Origin: an uncultured Pelagibacteraceae bacterium
GTDB taxonomy: Bacteria > Pseudomonadota > Alphaproteobacteria > Pelagibacterales > Pelagibacteraceae
Reading direction: 5' to 3'
DNA: 64,000 bases
NCBI GenBank assembly: GCA_902543375.1
Contig: CACBYE010000002.1
Span: forward strand, 62,001-126,000
The translations under genes and the position numbers were made by a program. Below the pieces are notes generated by a model. It saw only the letters and a list, made by a program, of their open reading frames with translations. It searched no databases and was not told where the DNA came from. This document shows, piece after piece, positions 39,798-49,012 of this stretch; the first letter of the stretch is position 1, and each line of letters begins with the position of its first letter.

Positions 39798-40709
39798 ATG
39801 GATAATTCAAGAATAAAAAAAAGAAGTTTATCACAAGAAGATTTATTTAATTTTTCAGAATTGTTTAAGTTGATGAAACCAAGGGTGATGTCTTTAGTAA
39901 TCTTTACTTGTGCAGTAGGCTTGTTAACTGCACCAAATCTTGTTTCATCCAAAGATGCAATTATTGGAATTTTATTAGTCTCATTAGGTGCGGGAGCAGC
40001 TGGAGCTTTAAATATGTGGTATGAGTCAGATCTTGATGCATTAATGTCAAGAACCTGTTTACGACCGATACCTACAGGAAAAATAAATAGAAATCAGGCT
40101 CTTATATTTGGAATAACTTTATCAATTATTTCAGTTATAGCGCTAGACTATTTTACAAATAGAATTTCTGCAGCAATATTACTTTTAACAATTTTGTTCT
40201 ATGTCTTTGTGTATACAATATGGCTAAAAAGACGGACTCCACAAAATATTGTAATTGGTGGGGCGGCAGGTGCATTTCCACCTGTGATTGGATGGACAAT
40301 AGCAACTGGATCTTTATCTATTGAACCAATATCTTTTTTTCTAATAATATTTTTTTGGACTCCATCCCACTTTTGGGCTTTAAGCCTATATAAATCAGGT
40401 GATTATAAGAAAGCAAATATACCAATGCTTCCACTAACAAATGGAGTTGAGAGTACCAAATTAAATATATTTGTTTATTCTTTATTAATGATACCAGTTA
40501 TTATGTTTCCATATTTAATAAACTTTGTTGGCTTATCCTTTTTGATACCATCATTGTTATTAACTCTTTATTATAACTATTTATGTTATGAGCTATATAA
40601 CTATAAAAAGAATAAGTTTAACCCGAAAAAAGCAAAATCAATATTTGGTTTCTCAATCTTATATTTGTTTTTGGTTTTTGTATTTTTTTTAATAGATAAG
40701 ATAGTATGA
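39798..40709 (+). CDS. ctaB: protoheme IX farnesyltransferase (heme O synthase)
   Basis: 303 residues of the UbiA superfamily with about nine transmembrane helices. NMWYESDLDALMSRTCLRPIP carries the prenyl-diphosphate-binding aspartates and the MxRT signature of CtaB/CyoE, and WTPSHFWALSLYKSGDYKKA is the second conserved loop. It farnesylates heme b to heme O, the precursor of heme A for the oxidase encoded alongside. Its TGA overlaps the ATG of the small next gene (ATGA). Confidence 0.96.
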   Translation: MDNSRIKKRSLSQEDLFNFSELFKLMKPRVMSLVIFTCAVGLLTAPNLVSSKDAIIGILLVSLGAGAAGALNMWYESDLDALMSRTCLRPIPTGKINRNQALIFGITLSIISVIALDYFTNRISAAILLLTILFYVFVYTIWLKRRTPQNIVIGGAAGAFPPVIGWTIATGSLSIEPISFFLIIFFWTPSHFWALSLYKSGDYKKANIPMLPLTNGVESTKLNIFVYSLLMIPVIMFPYLINFVGLSFLIPSLLLTLYYNYLCYELYNYKKNKFNPKKAKSIFGFSILYLFLVFVFFLIDKIV

Positions 40710-40831
40710 TTGTACCTGATAAAAAAACTAAAAAAAAAAACATTGTAACTGCTTTAGCAATTATTGCTTTTATGATATTTCTTTTCCTATTTACGCTTTA
40801 TAATACTGGAGTTTTTGATAGAGCAATATGA
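40706..40831 (+). CDS. 41-residue single-helix protein of the cox operon (CoxF-like)
   Basis: A 41-codon frame joins ctaB and ctaG with ATGA overlaps at both ends, strong evidence for translation. The protein starts MIVPDKKTKKKNIVTALAII: a short basic cytoplasmic leader, one transmembrane helix (about 13-33) and the tail YNTGVFDRAI. Alphaproteobacterial oxidase operons often carry a small single-helix ORF here, sometimes called CoxF. Its role may be oxidase assembly, but that is not established from this sequence. Confidence 0.8.
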   Translation: MIVPDKKTKKKNIVTALAIIAFMIFLFLFTLYNTGVFDRAI

Positions 40832-41361
40832 TACAGAAAAAAAATCTTACACCGTTGGTTCTTATAGGAATATTTGTATTTATGTTGGGTTTATCCTATG
40901 CGGCAGTACCTTTGTATGATCTTTTTTGCAGAGTAACAGGTTTTGGGGGAACTACTCAAATTTCAAATAGTGCCCCAAAAGTAGTTCTTAATAAAGTAGT
41001 AAGTGTAAGATTTGACACTAATGTAAATAATTTACCTTGGGAATTTAAGGCAAAATCAAATGTCATAGATGTTAAAGTTGGTCAGGTTAATAAGATAGAG
41101 TTTGAGGTTGAAAATCATAGTAATGAACCAACTGCTGGTGTCGCAAGCTTTAATGTATCCCCAGCAAGTTTTGGAAAATATTACAGCAAATTAGGCTGTT
41201 TTTGCTTTGAAAAACAAGAATTAAAAGCTGGAGAAAAAGCAACTTACATAATGACTTTTTACTTAGACCCCGAAATGGTTAATGATCCAAGCGTCAAAAA
41301 CCTACATGATGTTACTATGTCGTATACTTTTTTCTCGACAGATTATTATAAACAATCATAA
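40828..41361 (+). CDS. ctaG: cytochrome c oxidase assembly protein CtaG/Cox11
   Basis: 177 residues. One N-terminal transmembrane helix ends in YAAVPLYDLFCRVTGFGGT (Cys34, a Cox11 hallmark). A periplasmic immunoglobulin-like domain follows, with the copper-binding LGCFCFEKQEL, Cys124 and Cys126. Cox11 delivers copper to the CuB site of subunit I. It lies between the small single-helix gene and subunit III. Confidence 0.97.
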   Translation: MIQKKNLTPLVLIGIFVFMLGLSYAAVPLYDLFCRVTGFGGTTQISNSAPKVVLNKVVSVRFDTNVNNLPWEFKAKSNVIDVKVGQVNKIEFEVENHSNEPTAGVASFNVSPASFGKYYSKLGCFCFEKQELKAGEKATYIMTFYLDPEMVNDPSVKNLHDVTMSYTFFSTDYYKQS

Positions 41362-41370
41362 TTCAAAAAA

Positions 41371-42159
41371 ATGTCAGCTGAAAAAAAACATGATTATCAT
41401 TTAGTGGACCCAAGTCCTTGGCCTATTTATGTTTCTTTCTCTTGCTTAGTATTAGCTATAGGTGCTGTGTATTATATGCATTCAGATGTTTCATGGGGAA
41501 TGTATCTTGGGTTAGCCCTTTTGATTTACGGTGCGTATATGTGGTTCAGAGATGTGGTCATTGAAGCAGAGCATCAAGGACATCATACTCCAGTAGTTCA
41601 AATTCATCATCGATACGGAATGACTTTATTCATTGCTTCTGAGGTAATGTTTTTTGTTGCCTGGTTTTGGGCTTACTTTGATGTTAGCCTTTTTCCAAAT
41701 GAATTTACAGGCAATGTATGGCCACCCAAAGATATTGAGACTTTTGACCCATGGGATATACCTTTAATTAACACATTAGTTTTACTATTATCAGGAACTA
41801 CAGTCACTTGGTCTCACCATTCATTATTAGAAGGTGATAGAAAAGGCTTTATACAAGGATTGGTGCTAACAGTAATTCTTGGAGCATTTTTTACAGCACT
41901 TCAAGCGTATGAGTATCATCATGCTACATTTGCCTTTTCAGATCACATTTATGGTTCTGTTTTTTACATGGCAACAGGCTTTCACGGTTTTCATGTTATA
42001 GTTGGAACAATTTTTTTAGCAGTATGTTTATGGAGAGGAAAATTGGGACATTTTACAAAAGACCATCATTTTGGATTTGAGGCAGCTGCATGGTATTGGC
42101 ATTTTGTTGATGTTGTGTGGTTATTTTTGTTTGCTGCAATTTATATTTGGGGAAGTTAA
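41371..42159 (+). CDS. ctaE: cytochrome c oxidase subunit III
   Basis: 262 residues with seven transmembrane helices. Family motifs are HDYHLVDPSPWPIYVSF, ASEVMFFVAWFWAYFDVSLFP, TVTWSHHSLLEGDRKG, TGFHGFHVIVGTIFL, and the C-terminal AAWYWHFVDVVWLFLFAAIYIWG. Subunit III stabilises proton uptake in aa3-type oxidases. It follows ctaG by 9 bases and precedes the SURF1 gene by 8 bases. Confidence 0.98.
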   Translation: MSAEKKHDYHLVDPSPWPIYVSFSCLVLAIGAVYYMHSDVSWGMYLGLALLIYGAYMWFRDVVIEAEHQGHHTPVVQIHHRYGMTLFIASEVMFFVAWFWAYFDVSLFPNEFTGNVWPPKDIETFDPWDIPLINTLVLLLSGTTVTWSHHSLLEGDRKGFIQGLVLTVILGAFFTALQAYEYHHATFAFSDHIYGSVFYMATGFHGFHVIVGTIFLAVCLWRGKLGHFTKDHHFGFEAAAWYWHFVDVVWLFLFAAIYIWGS

Positions 42160-42167
42160 TTTGATCC

Positions 42168-42821
42168 TTGAAACATAAGTTTTTATTTTCCGTCTTTATA
42201 ATTTTCTTTATTCTTATTTTTATTGGACTAGGTACATGGCAAATTATCCGTTTAAATTGGAAAAATAATTTAATTTTAGAGATTGAAAATTCATTAACAA
42301 ATCCTCCAGTGGAATTAGCTCAATCAAACAAAGAAAATTTTCTTAAAATAAAAACTTCAGGGTCTATAGATTTTGATAAGCAAATTTATTTATACAATTT
42401 AAATGAGTCTGGTACTCCTGGGTTTGAAGTAATAAATCCAATTATCATTGGTGATGAAAATTTTTTAATAAATAGAGGTTGGATACCATTTGAAAAGAAG
42501 GGCACTCAAGAAATAAATGTATTTGATCAAAAAAATATTATTGGAACTTTAAAATTACAAGGTAGAAAAAATATCTTTAAGCCAGATAATGATCTAGTTG
42601 AAAATTACTGGTTTAGTTTAAACAGAGAAGATGTCTTAAAATTTACAGGTAAAAATTTTTCAAAATACATTATTTATTTAGACGGAAATTATCAGTTACC
42701 TAGACCAAAAAAAATTACTGCAAATATTTCTAATAATCATAAAAAATATGCAATGACATGGTTTTCATTAGCGATTTCAATTCTTTTGCTATATCTATAT
42801 TTTAGAAAAAAGAATTATTAA
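42168..42821 (+). CDS. SURF1 family oxidase assembly protein
   Basis: 217 residues. Two transmembrane helices, N-terminal (about 5-25) and C-terminal (about 190-212), flank a periplasmic domain. FFILIFIGLGTWQIIRLNWK, FLINRGWIPFEKKG and the late YAMTWFSLAISILLLYLYFR are SURF1 signatures. SURF1 helps insert heme A into subunit I. The only plausible start is a TTG eight bases after ctaE. The gene abuts thrC directly. Confidence 0.92.
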   Translation: MKHKFLFSVFIIFFILIFIGLGTWQIIRLNWKNNLILEIENSLTNPPVELAQSNKENFLKIKTSGSIDFDKQIYLYNLNESGTPGFEVINPIIIGDENFLINRGWIPFEKKGTQEINVFDQKNIIGTLKLQGRKNIFKPDNDLVENYWFSLNREDVLKFTGKNFSKYIIYLDGNYQLPRPKKITANISNNHKKYAMTWFSLAISILLLYLYFRKKNY

Positions 42822-44195
42822 ATGAATTATATTAGCACAAGAAATAATAAGAAAAACTTTACTTTTAAAGATGTTTTCCTCAAAGGTTTAGCGGATGACG
42901 GAGGACTTTTTGTTCCGAAATCAATTAAACAATATCAAAGAGAAGAATTAGATAATCTCAAAAATCTTAGTTACAATGATTTAGCTGCTGAAATAATTTA
43001 TCCATTTATAGGAGATTTCATGTCTAAAGATGACTTAATCTCTTTGATTTCAAAATCGTATTCTAATTTTAGATCGAATGATGTTGTTAAAATCTCTAAT
43101 CTAGGCAGTCTAAAAGTTTTAGAACTATTTCATGGTCCTACACTTGCTTTTAAAGATATTGCCATGCAATTAATAGGTAATTTTTATCAATATCATTTGG
43201 GCCGAGATCAAAAAAAAATTAACATAATAGTGGCAACTTCTGGTGATACCGGTGCAGCTGCTATAGATGCTTTAAAGGGAAAAAATAATTTAAATGTTTT
43301 TGTATTGCACCCAAATAATAAAATTTCGCCTGTACAAAGAAGGTTAATGACAATACATGAAGAGAGCAACGTATTTAATATTGCAGTAGAGGGTAACTTT
43401 GATGATTGTCAAAATTTAGTAAAAGCAATGTTTAATGACGAGAAATTTTCAAAAGCAATCAACATGTCAGGTGTAAATTCTATTAATTGGGCAAGAATTA
43501 TCGCTCAATCTGTATATTATTTTTACGCTTACTTTAAAGTTGGAAACGGTCAGCCTCTATCTTTTTCTGTTCCAACAGGAAACTTTGGCGATATTTACGC
43601 TGGCTACTTAGCAAAAAAACTAGGTCTTCCAATTGATAAACTAATCGTAGCTACAAATAAAAATGATATACTGCACAGAGCCATATCGGGGGGCGACTGT
43701 AGTCAAAAGAAAGTCGAAGAAACAAATACACCAAGTATGGATATACAAATAGCAAGCAATTTTGAAAGGCTTTTATATGATGTAAAAGATTGTAACTCAG
43801 AAATCACAAAAGATGTAATGGCCGAAATAAAAAATAATACCTATAAAATTGATAAAAACGATTTAGATAAAATAAAAAAAAATTTTGTATCTGAGATGCT
43901 TGATGAAAACGAAACTATTGAGATGATAAAGACAATTAATGATAAGCATCAGATGGTAGTTGATCCACATACAGCAGTGGGTATTGGCGCCGTTAGAAAA
44001 TTAGGATTGAAAAAGAATTGTGTTGTATTATCAACCGCACACCCATGTAAGTTTCCAAAAGCAATAGAGGATGCAATATCAAAAACTGAAAATTTACCAA
44101 CAAGTCTTAAATATGTTAATGATAGAAAAGAAAAATTCGAGCTTCTTTCTAATGATATTGAAAAAGTTAAAAAATATGTAATGAATTCGATATGA
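42822..44195 (+). CDS. thrC: threonine synthase
   Basis: 457 residues of the long bacterial ThrC type. The N-terminal MNYISTRNNK region precedes the PLP lysine in FHGPTLAFKDIAM (Lys111). ATSGDTGAAAIDALKG forms the phosphate-binding loop, with SVPTGNFGDIYAGYLAKK later. It converts O-phosphohomoserine to threonine. It follows SURF1 with no gap. The partner homoserine kinase gene is about 1 kb away on the opposite strand. Confidence 0.97.
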   Translation: MNYISTRNNKKNFTFKDVFLKGLADDGGLFVPKSIKQYQREELDNLKNLSYNDLAAEIIYPFIGDFMSKDDLISLISKSYSNFRSNDVVKISNLGSLKVLELFHGPTLAFKDIAMQLIGNFYQYHLGRDQKKINIIVATSGDTGAAAIDALKGKNNLNVFVLHPNNKISPVQRRLMTIHEESNVFNIAVEGNFDDCQNLVKAMFNDEKFSKAINMSGVNSINWARIIAQSVYYFYAYFKVGNGQPLSFSVPTGNFGDIYAGYLAKKLGLPIDKLIVATNKNDILHRAISGGDCSQKKVEETNTPSMDIQIASNFERLLYDVKDCNSEITKDVMAEIKNNTYKIDKNDLDKIKKNFVSEMLDENETIEMIKTINDKHQMVVDPHTAVGIGAVRKLGLKKNCVVLSTAHPCKFPKAIEDAISKTENLPTSLKYVNDRKEKFELLSNDIEKVKKYVMNSI

Positions 44196-44680
44196 AACTC
44201 AAAATAAATGATCAAATACCAAACACGGAGATTTTTCAACTAGTTGATGGAGAGCCTCAAAAGAGTAAATTAAGGGAGATCATTGGTAATGGAAAAATAG
44301 TTTTGTTTGGTTTACCTGGAGCATTTACATCAACTTGCTCCAAACTTCACTTACCAGGTTTTGTGGCACATGCAGATAAAATCAAAGCAAAAGGAATAGA
44401 ACATATATTTTGTTTATCAGTAAATGATCCTTATGTAATGAACGGTTGGGGAGAGATTAATGATACTGGAGATAAAATTAAAATGTTATCTGATCCTTAT
44501 TTGTTATTCACTAAAGCAATTGGTGCAGAAGTTGATCGTAATGCAAAAGGTATGGGAATTAGATCAAATCGTTATTTAATGGTAATTAAAAATTTCACAG
44601 TTGTTAATATTCATGAAGAAAAAGAAACTAAAGAATGCGGCTTAACCTCAGCTGAAAATTTGTTAAATAATCTATTATAA
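44192..44680 (+). CDS. Prx5-type peroxiredoxin
   Basis: 162 residues. VLFGLPGAFTSTCSKLHLPG is the peroxidatic-cysteine motif (Cys49) of the Prx5/hybrid group, and KECGLTSAENLL near the C-terminus could supply a resolving cysteine. AIGAEVDRNAKGMGIRSNRY is the conserved central segment. It would reduce hydrogen and alkyl peroxides with thioredoxin or glutathione. It overlaps thrC by 4 bases, so it ends the oxidase operon. Its stop overlaps that of rnhA by 6 bases. Confidence 0.93.
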   Translation: MKLKINDQIPNTEIFQLVDGEPQKSKLREIIGNGKIVLFGLPGAFTSTCSKLHLPGFVAHADKIKAKGIEHIFCLSVNDPYVMNGWGEINDTGDKIKMLSDPYLLFTKAIGAEVDRNAKGMGIRSNRYLMVIKNFTVVNIHEEKETKECGLTSAENLLNNLL

Positions 44681-45097
44681 GTTTGCTGCATCTCTTGCAA
44701 GTAAATCGACTTCGTTATTTAATTTATCTGTTGAATGTGCTTTTACCCAATTCCAACTTATTTCAAATTCACTATTTAGTTGGTCTAATTCTGTCCAAAG
44801 TTCTTTATTGCTCACTTCTTTTTTGTTTGCAGTTTTCCATCCATTTTTTTTCCAATTATATATCCATTCTGTTATTCCAGATTTTACATATTTAGAGTCA
44901 GTAAAAATTTGAACTTTGCCTCCTTTTGGAATTTTTTTTAGAGCTTCTATAGGCGCTAGTAATTCCATCTGATTATTTGTAGTATTCTTTTTATTCCCTT
45001 TAATTTCAGTTTTTTTTCCATCATCCAATATTATGGCTGCCCAGCCACCTTGACCTGGATTGCCTATGCATGAACCATCAGTGTATATTTTTATCAT
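44675..45097 (-). CDS. rnhA: ribonuclease HI
   Basis: 140 residues. The four metal-binding acidic positions are visible: IYTDGSCIGNPG (first Asp), NNQMELLAPIEAL (Glu), IFTDSKYVK (Asp) and EVDLLARDAA (Asp). GGWAAII and the basic handle region YNWKKNGWKTANKK are typical of bacterial RNase HI. It removes RNA from RNA:DNA hybrids. It shares one base with the thrB stop and is last in the crt-blh-ispH-thrB unit. Confidence 0.97.
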   Translation of the reverse strand: MIKIYTDGSCIGNPGQGGWAAIILDDGKKTEIKGNKKNTTNNQMELLAPIEALKKIPKGGKVQIFTDSKYVKSGITEWIYNWKKNGWKTANKKEVSNKELWTELDQLNSEFEISWNWVKAHSTDKLNNEVDLLARDAANL

Positions 45098-46062
45098 TAA
45101 TTCAAATAATCTTTATAAGTTCTTAAATTATTATGTATTACAAGCTTTTGATAATATTCTCTTGGATCTTTTATCTTAATTAATGCTGTCTTAGGAGTGT
45201 TCGAATAGTCATAAAGTCTAGTCATAAAATATCTAATTGCAGCACCACGACATAAAATATTTAATGATTTCCTTTCTTTAATTGAGATTTTTTTAACTTT
45301 TTCATAACCTTTTATTAAATTTTTAACTTTTTTTTTGTTCAACACAAACTTTGATTTTTTTTTATCAAAACATAGTGCATTTACACAAATTGCGATTTCA
45401 TACATAAAATAGTCATTAGCTGCAAAATAAAAGTCGATTACCCCTGACAATCTATTATTACTAAAAAAGATATTGTCGATAAATAAATCTCCGTGAATTA
45501 TTCCGCTCGGTAAATTTTTAGGCCATTTCTTTTTTATATCTTTAAAATTATTTTTTAAAAATTTTTCTACATTAGTAAATTTTTTTGATTTAAATCTTAT
45601 ACTTTTCAGCAATGGATTTAGATTTCTGACACCCATAGAGTTTTTTCTAGTAAGATTAATTTTTTTTGTAGATTGATGCATTTCAGCAATCATTTTGCCA
45701 ATGTCATAACAGTTTTTAAAATTAAGTGATTTTTTGTCTTTTCCATTGAGAAAGGAAACTATACATGCAGCTTTATTTTTTAAATTAATTAAATACCCAC
45801 CATCTTTTTTCATTTGCGGTTTAGGACAATTTATTTTTGATTTGTGTAACTCATCCATTAAATTCATAAAAAAAGGTATTTCTTTTTTAGAAACCCTCCT
45901 TTCGAAAATTGTCAGTATAAATTTATTATTCTTTGATTTTAGTAAATAATTTGTATTTTCAATACCTTGTTTTATACCCTTAAAATTTAAAATTTTTTCT
46001 ATATCAAATTTTTTATTAATATAAGAAATATTTTTTTTACTTATCTTCGTATAAACAGCCAT
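45097..46062 (-). CDS. thrB: homoserine kinase (type II, APH-fold)
   Basis: 321 residues. Like alphaproteobacterial ThrB, it has the aminoglycoside-phosphotransferase fold rather than the GHMP fold. KGIKQGIENTNYLLKSKNNK forms the nucleotide loop, GIIHGDLFIDNIFFSNN is the catalytic HGD motif, and GVIDFYFAANDYF is the metal-binding DFY. It makes O-phosphohomoserine for thrC. It sits between ispH (one-base gap) and rnhA, a common alphaproteobacterial ispH-thrB-rnhA order. Confidence 0.95.
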   Translation of the reverse strand: MAVYTKISKKNISYINKKFDIEKILNFKGIKQGIENTNYLLKSKNNKFILTIFERRVSKKEIPFFMNLMDELHKSKINCPKPQMKKDGGYLINLKNKAACIVSFLNGKDKKSLNFKNCYDIGKMIAEMHQSTKKINLTRKNSMGVRNLNPLLKSIRFKSKKFTNVEKFLKNNFKDIKKKWPKNLPSGIIHGDLFIDNIFFSNNRLSGVIDFYFAANDYFMYEIAICVNALCFDKKKSKFVLNKKKVKNLIKGYEKVKKISIKERKSLNILCRGAAIRYFMTRLYDYSNTPKTALIKIKDPREYYQKLVIHNNLRTYKDYLN

Positions 46063-46063
46063 T

Positions 46064-47008
46064 TTAGTTTAATTTTTTTGGTGCTTTAAAAACAACGTTT
46101 TCCTTAATTATTTCTACTTCGTCTATACTGATTGTAAATTTATTTTTTAATTCATTTATAAAATTATTGACTAAAATTTCAGGAGCAGAAGCCCCAGATG
46201 AAATACCAATTACATTTGTGTCTTTAATTAAATCGAATGGTATTTCACTTTGTGAATGAATTAATAGTGAATTAGTGCAGCCAGATTTTTTTGCAACTTC
46301 GACCAATCTAACTGAATTAGATGAATTTCTACTACCAATTACAAAAAATAAATCACATTTTTTTGCAATATTCTTCACAGCCATTTGTCTATTTGTTGTG
46401 GCGTAACAAATATCCTCTTTCATTGGTTCTTTTATATCAGGAAATCTATTCTTTAAGATCTCAATTATATCTATTGTATCATCCACTGATAGCGTCGTTT
46501 GAGTTACATAAGAAATTTTTTTGTTGTTTTGAGGTTTGTATGTCCTGGCCTCATCCTCGTTTTGGACGAGATCAATTGATCCCTCAGGTAATTGACCCAT
46601 AGTGCCAATAACCTCGGGGTGATTTTGATGTCCTATTAAAATTAAATGATACCCAGCTTTATGTAAATTTTCCGCTTCTCTATGCACTTTGGATACCAAT
46701 GGACATGTAGCATCTATATAAGTCATGTTATAATTTTTAGCATCTTCTGGTATTTTTTTTGGGACACCATGTGCTGAAAAAATAACTGGTCTTGTTCTAT
46801 CTTCTATCTCCTCTAGCTCCTCAACAAAGATGGCACCCTTATTCTTCAAATCGTCGACTACATATTTATTATGTACAATTTCATGGCGAACATAAACTGG
46901 GGCACCAAATTTTTTAATTGATTTTTCTACGATTTCTATAGCTCTCTCAACACCTGCACAAAAGCCCCTTGGTGCAGAAAGTAATATTTTCAAATGTTTA
47001 TTTTTCAT
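46064..47008 (-). CDS. ispH: 4-hydroxy-3-methylbut-2-enyl diphosphate reductase
   Basis: 314 residues from the ATG chosen over a TTG three codons upstream. The 4Fe-4S cysteines are in APRGFCAGVERAIEIV, DATCPLVSKVHREA and DICYATTNRQMAV. SARNSSNS-like GSRNSSNSVRL and GISSGASAPEILV complete the IspH pattern. It makes IPP and DMAPP in the last MEP-pathway step. It overlaps blh by about 11 bases, so it is cotranscribed with the carotenoid genes whose precursors it supplies. Confidence 0.97.
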   Translation of the reverse strand: MKNKHLKILLSAPRGFCAGVERAIEIVEKSIKKFGAPVYVRHEIVHNKYVVDDLKNKGAIFVEELEEIEDRTRPVIFSAHGVPKKIPEDAKNYNMTYIDATCPLVSKVHREAENLHKAGYHLILIGHQNHPEVIGTMGQLPEGSIDLVQNEDEARTYKPQNNKKISYVTQTTLSVDDTIDIIEILKNRFPDIKEPMKEDICYATTNRQMAVKNIAKKCDLFFVIGSRNSSNSVRLVEVAKKSGCTNSLLIHSQSEIPFDLIKDTNVIGISSGASAPEILVNNFINELKNKFTISIDEVEIIKENVVFKAPKKLN

Positions 47009-47933
47009 TTTTTTCAATCAGGTACTCAAGCAATATATGTGGAAAGGTCAAAGACGCCAAACCTATAAATATAATTTTTAGAATTGCACTTTCAAAATTG
47101 TAAGTATTATTTAGTAAATAGAGGCCAATTACATAAAAAATAGCTGTAATAATTGTAAGAGGTAAAGCCTTTTTTACAAAGATTTTAAATCCATTACCAA
47201 GGTCATGCCTGTCTAATTCAGAAATTAATGAGATACTGTGTCTTATAGAATGTAAAAAGCAGAAATAAATTGTAAAAGCTACTAATGGAGAAAAATAATA
47301 ATTAATTATTAAAATTGAAAAATAATCTAAAAATATTGTGAATTTCTTTAACTCAAAATTTTTTGTAAATAGAAGAATGTTTGCTAAAGTTGATAGAATA
47401 ATACAATGTAACAATATCCTTTTAGACTCTATCAAATCTAAAAAATTATAGAAATTTTCATTTTCGATTAAAAGCAACCTGAATATTGATATTGTGTCAT
47501 CGAAATGGAAGTATATCGGAGCAAAAATTATTATAGAACCTTTTAATAAAAATAAAAATTGGTTGTAATAAGTGTTTTCAATTATTAAAAATTGAGTGTC
47601 TTCTTTTCCAAAATGATATGACGCTACCATTAAAAAAATAATTAAAGAAATATATGGTATGAATATCCATAAAATTATAATTATTAGAGCTATTAAAATG
47701 TAAGCTAAGTAAAAGATATAAAAATTATTAATTTCTAAAATTTGAAAAAGTTTTCTTCCTTTTACGTTATCAAGTGATCCATGCGATATACCGATACTTA
47801 AAATTAATAATAAACAAATAAATGGTGAAATCGTCAAATTGTTAATCTTTAAAGTTATCAATGAAAAAATATTACAAAACAGAAAAAAAATAAAAGAATG
47901 ATTAAAGTTTATTTTTTTTGATCTGTTATTCAT
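46998..47933 (-). CDS. blh: Brp/Blh family beta-carotene 15,15'-dioxygenase
   Basis: 311 residues from the ATG preceded by a GGAG site six bases upstream; a GTG at 47945 is the alternative. It is a polytopic membrane protein with the histidines conserved in Brp/Blh: GISHGSLDNVKG, ASYHFGKEDTQF, and the C-terminal FLHSIRHSISLISE. The family cleaves beta-carotene to two retinal molecules, the rhodopsin chromophore. It follows crtY and overlaps ispH. No rhodopsin gene is in the window, so the opsin must be elsewhere if present. Confidence 0.93.
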   Translation of the reverse strand: MNNRSKKINFNHSFIFFLFCNIFSLITLKINNLTISPFICLLLILSIGISHGSLDNVKGRKLFQILEINNFYIFYLAYILIALIIIILWIFIPYISLIIFLMVASYHFGKEDTQFLIIENTYYNQFLFLLKGSIIIFAPIYFHFDDTISIFRLLLIENENFYNFLDLIESKRILLHCIILSTLANILLFTKNFELKKFTIFLDYFSILIINYYFSPLVAFTIYFCFLHSIRHSISLISELDRHDLGNGFKIFVKKALPLTIITAIFYVIGLYLLNNTYNFESAILKIIFIGLASLTFPHILLEYLIEKNEK

Positions 47934-47944
47934 TTTAGACTCCA

Positions 47945-49012
47945 CTAATAAAACAATGCTTTAATAAAAGTAAATTTAGGCATTCTTAAAATAATAGATA
48001 AATCCTCTAAAAAATTACTTTTATTAGACAAAAATTTTATAACAGTCTTTGGTGAAGCCTTAAACATTTTAAAGAATATATCGGACATTTTTTCTGGATG
48101 TTTTTCTAAAACTCTTAAAAATATTTCATCTAAAAATTGGTATTTGGTGCTTATTTTATATTTTTTGACATTAGAAATATTTTCAATATTTTCTCTTATA
48201 TATTTACTATGTTCTTGAATATTAAGAAAAGTATAACCTGTACTTAATCTAGTCATACCACCAGCAGTTCCAATATTTATTTTATTTTTTTCACTTTTAT
48301 TTGTTGGATAAAACAATGGTATTGCGCCTTCCTCTTTATAAATTATTTTGTAATCTTTTAAATTTAAATGATTTTTAATATAATTTTTTATTTGTTCATC
48401 ATAATCTTTTTGAGAATTGTCATTAATTTTGGATAACCAAGTTGTTTCAACTAAAGCAGTATTTTTTGAGTAAGGTAAGGTATAAAAAAAATGAACACTT
48501 TCTCTTTGATCACAATCGAAATCCATAAGGTTAAAAATTTCATCATCAAAAAAATTATTTTTAGCCTCAATTTCTACTCCACAAAAATGTTGCCAAAGAT
48601 TCTGATAATTTTTTTTAATGGATGGTACGCTATTAAAAATAAAAGAATTTTTTAAATTAATTTCGTTTATATCTTTAAAGAAGGAAATATTTTCATTTTC
48701 ATTTAGTTTATTGATAATTTTTTCATAGAATAAACCACTGTCAACACTTTGATATGGATAACTTTTACAATTTAAATAATTTGTTTTATCAGGAATATTA
48801 ATTGAAAAATTTTCCCAATTTTTTTTTACACAATCATCAAAGTTGTGAGGTGTTACTCTCCAAAAAGACCAAGTTTTGTCTCTTTTGTATTTATCTCTTG
48901 GTTCTATGATTGCCAAAGTTTTATCTTTAAGCTTTTCATGAATTTCTAATTCATATGCTAAAGATAAACCAGCACAGCCCCCACCAATAATAACATAGTC
49001 AAATTCTTTCAT
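47945..49012 (-). CDS. crtY: lycopene beta-cyclase
   Basis: 355 residues. The N-terminal dinucleotide-binding motif YVIIGGGCAGLSLAYEL and IEPRDKYKRDKTWSFWRV are diagnostic of bacterial CrtY, with EGAIPLFYP and INIGTAGGMTRLSTGYTF further on. It cyclises lycopene to beta-carotene. It overlaps crtB by 14 bases and is followed by blh, so product and next enzyme are encoded in order. Confidence 0.94.
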   Translation of the reverse strand: MKEFDYVIIGGGCAGLSLAYELEIHEKLKDKTLAIIEPRDKYKRDKTWSFWRVTPHNFDDCVKKNWENFSINIPDKTNYLNCKSYPYQSVDSGLFYEKIINKLNENENISFFKDINEINLKNSFIFNSVPSIKKNYQNLWQHFCGVEIEAKNNFFDDEIFNLMDFDCDQRESVHFFYTLPYSKNTALVETTWLSKINDNSQKDYDEQIKNYIKNHLNLKDYKIIYKEEGAIPLFYPTNKSEKNKINIGTAGGMTRLSTGYTFLNIQEHSKYIRENIENISNVKKYKISTKYQFLDEIFLRVLEKHPEKMSDIFFKMFKASPKTVIKFLSNKSNFLEDLSIILRMPKFTFIKALFY

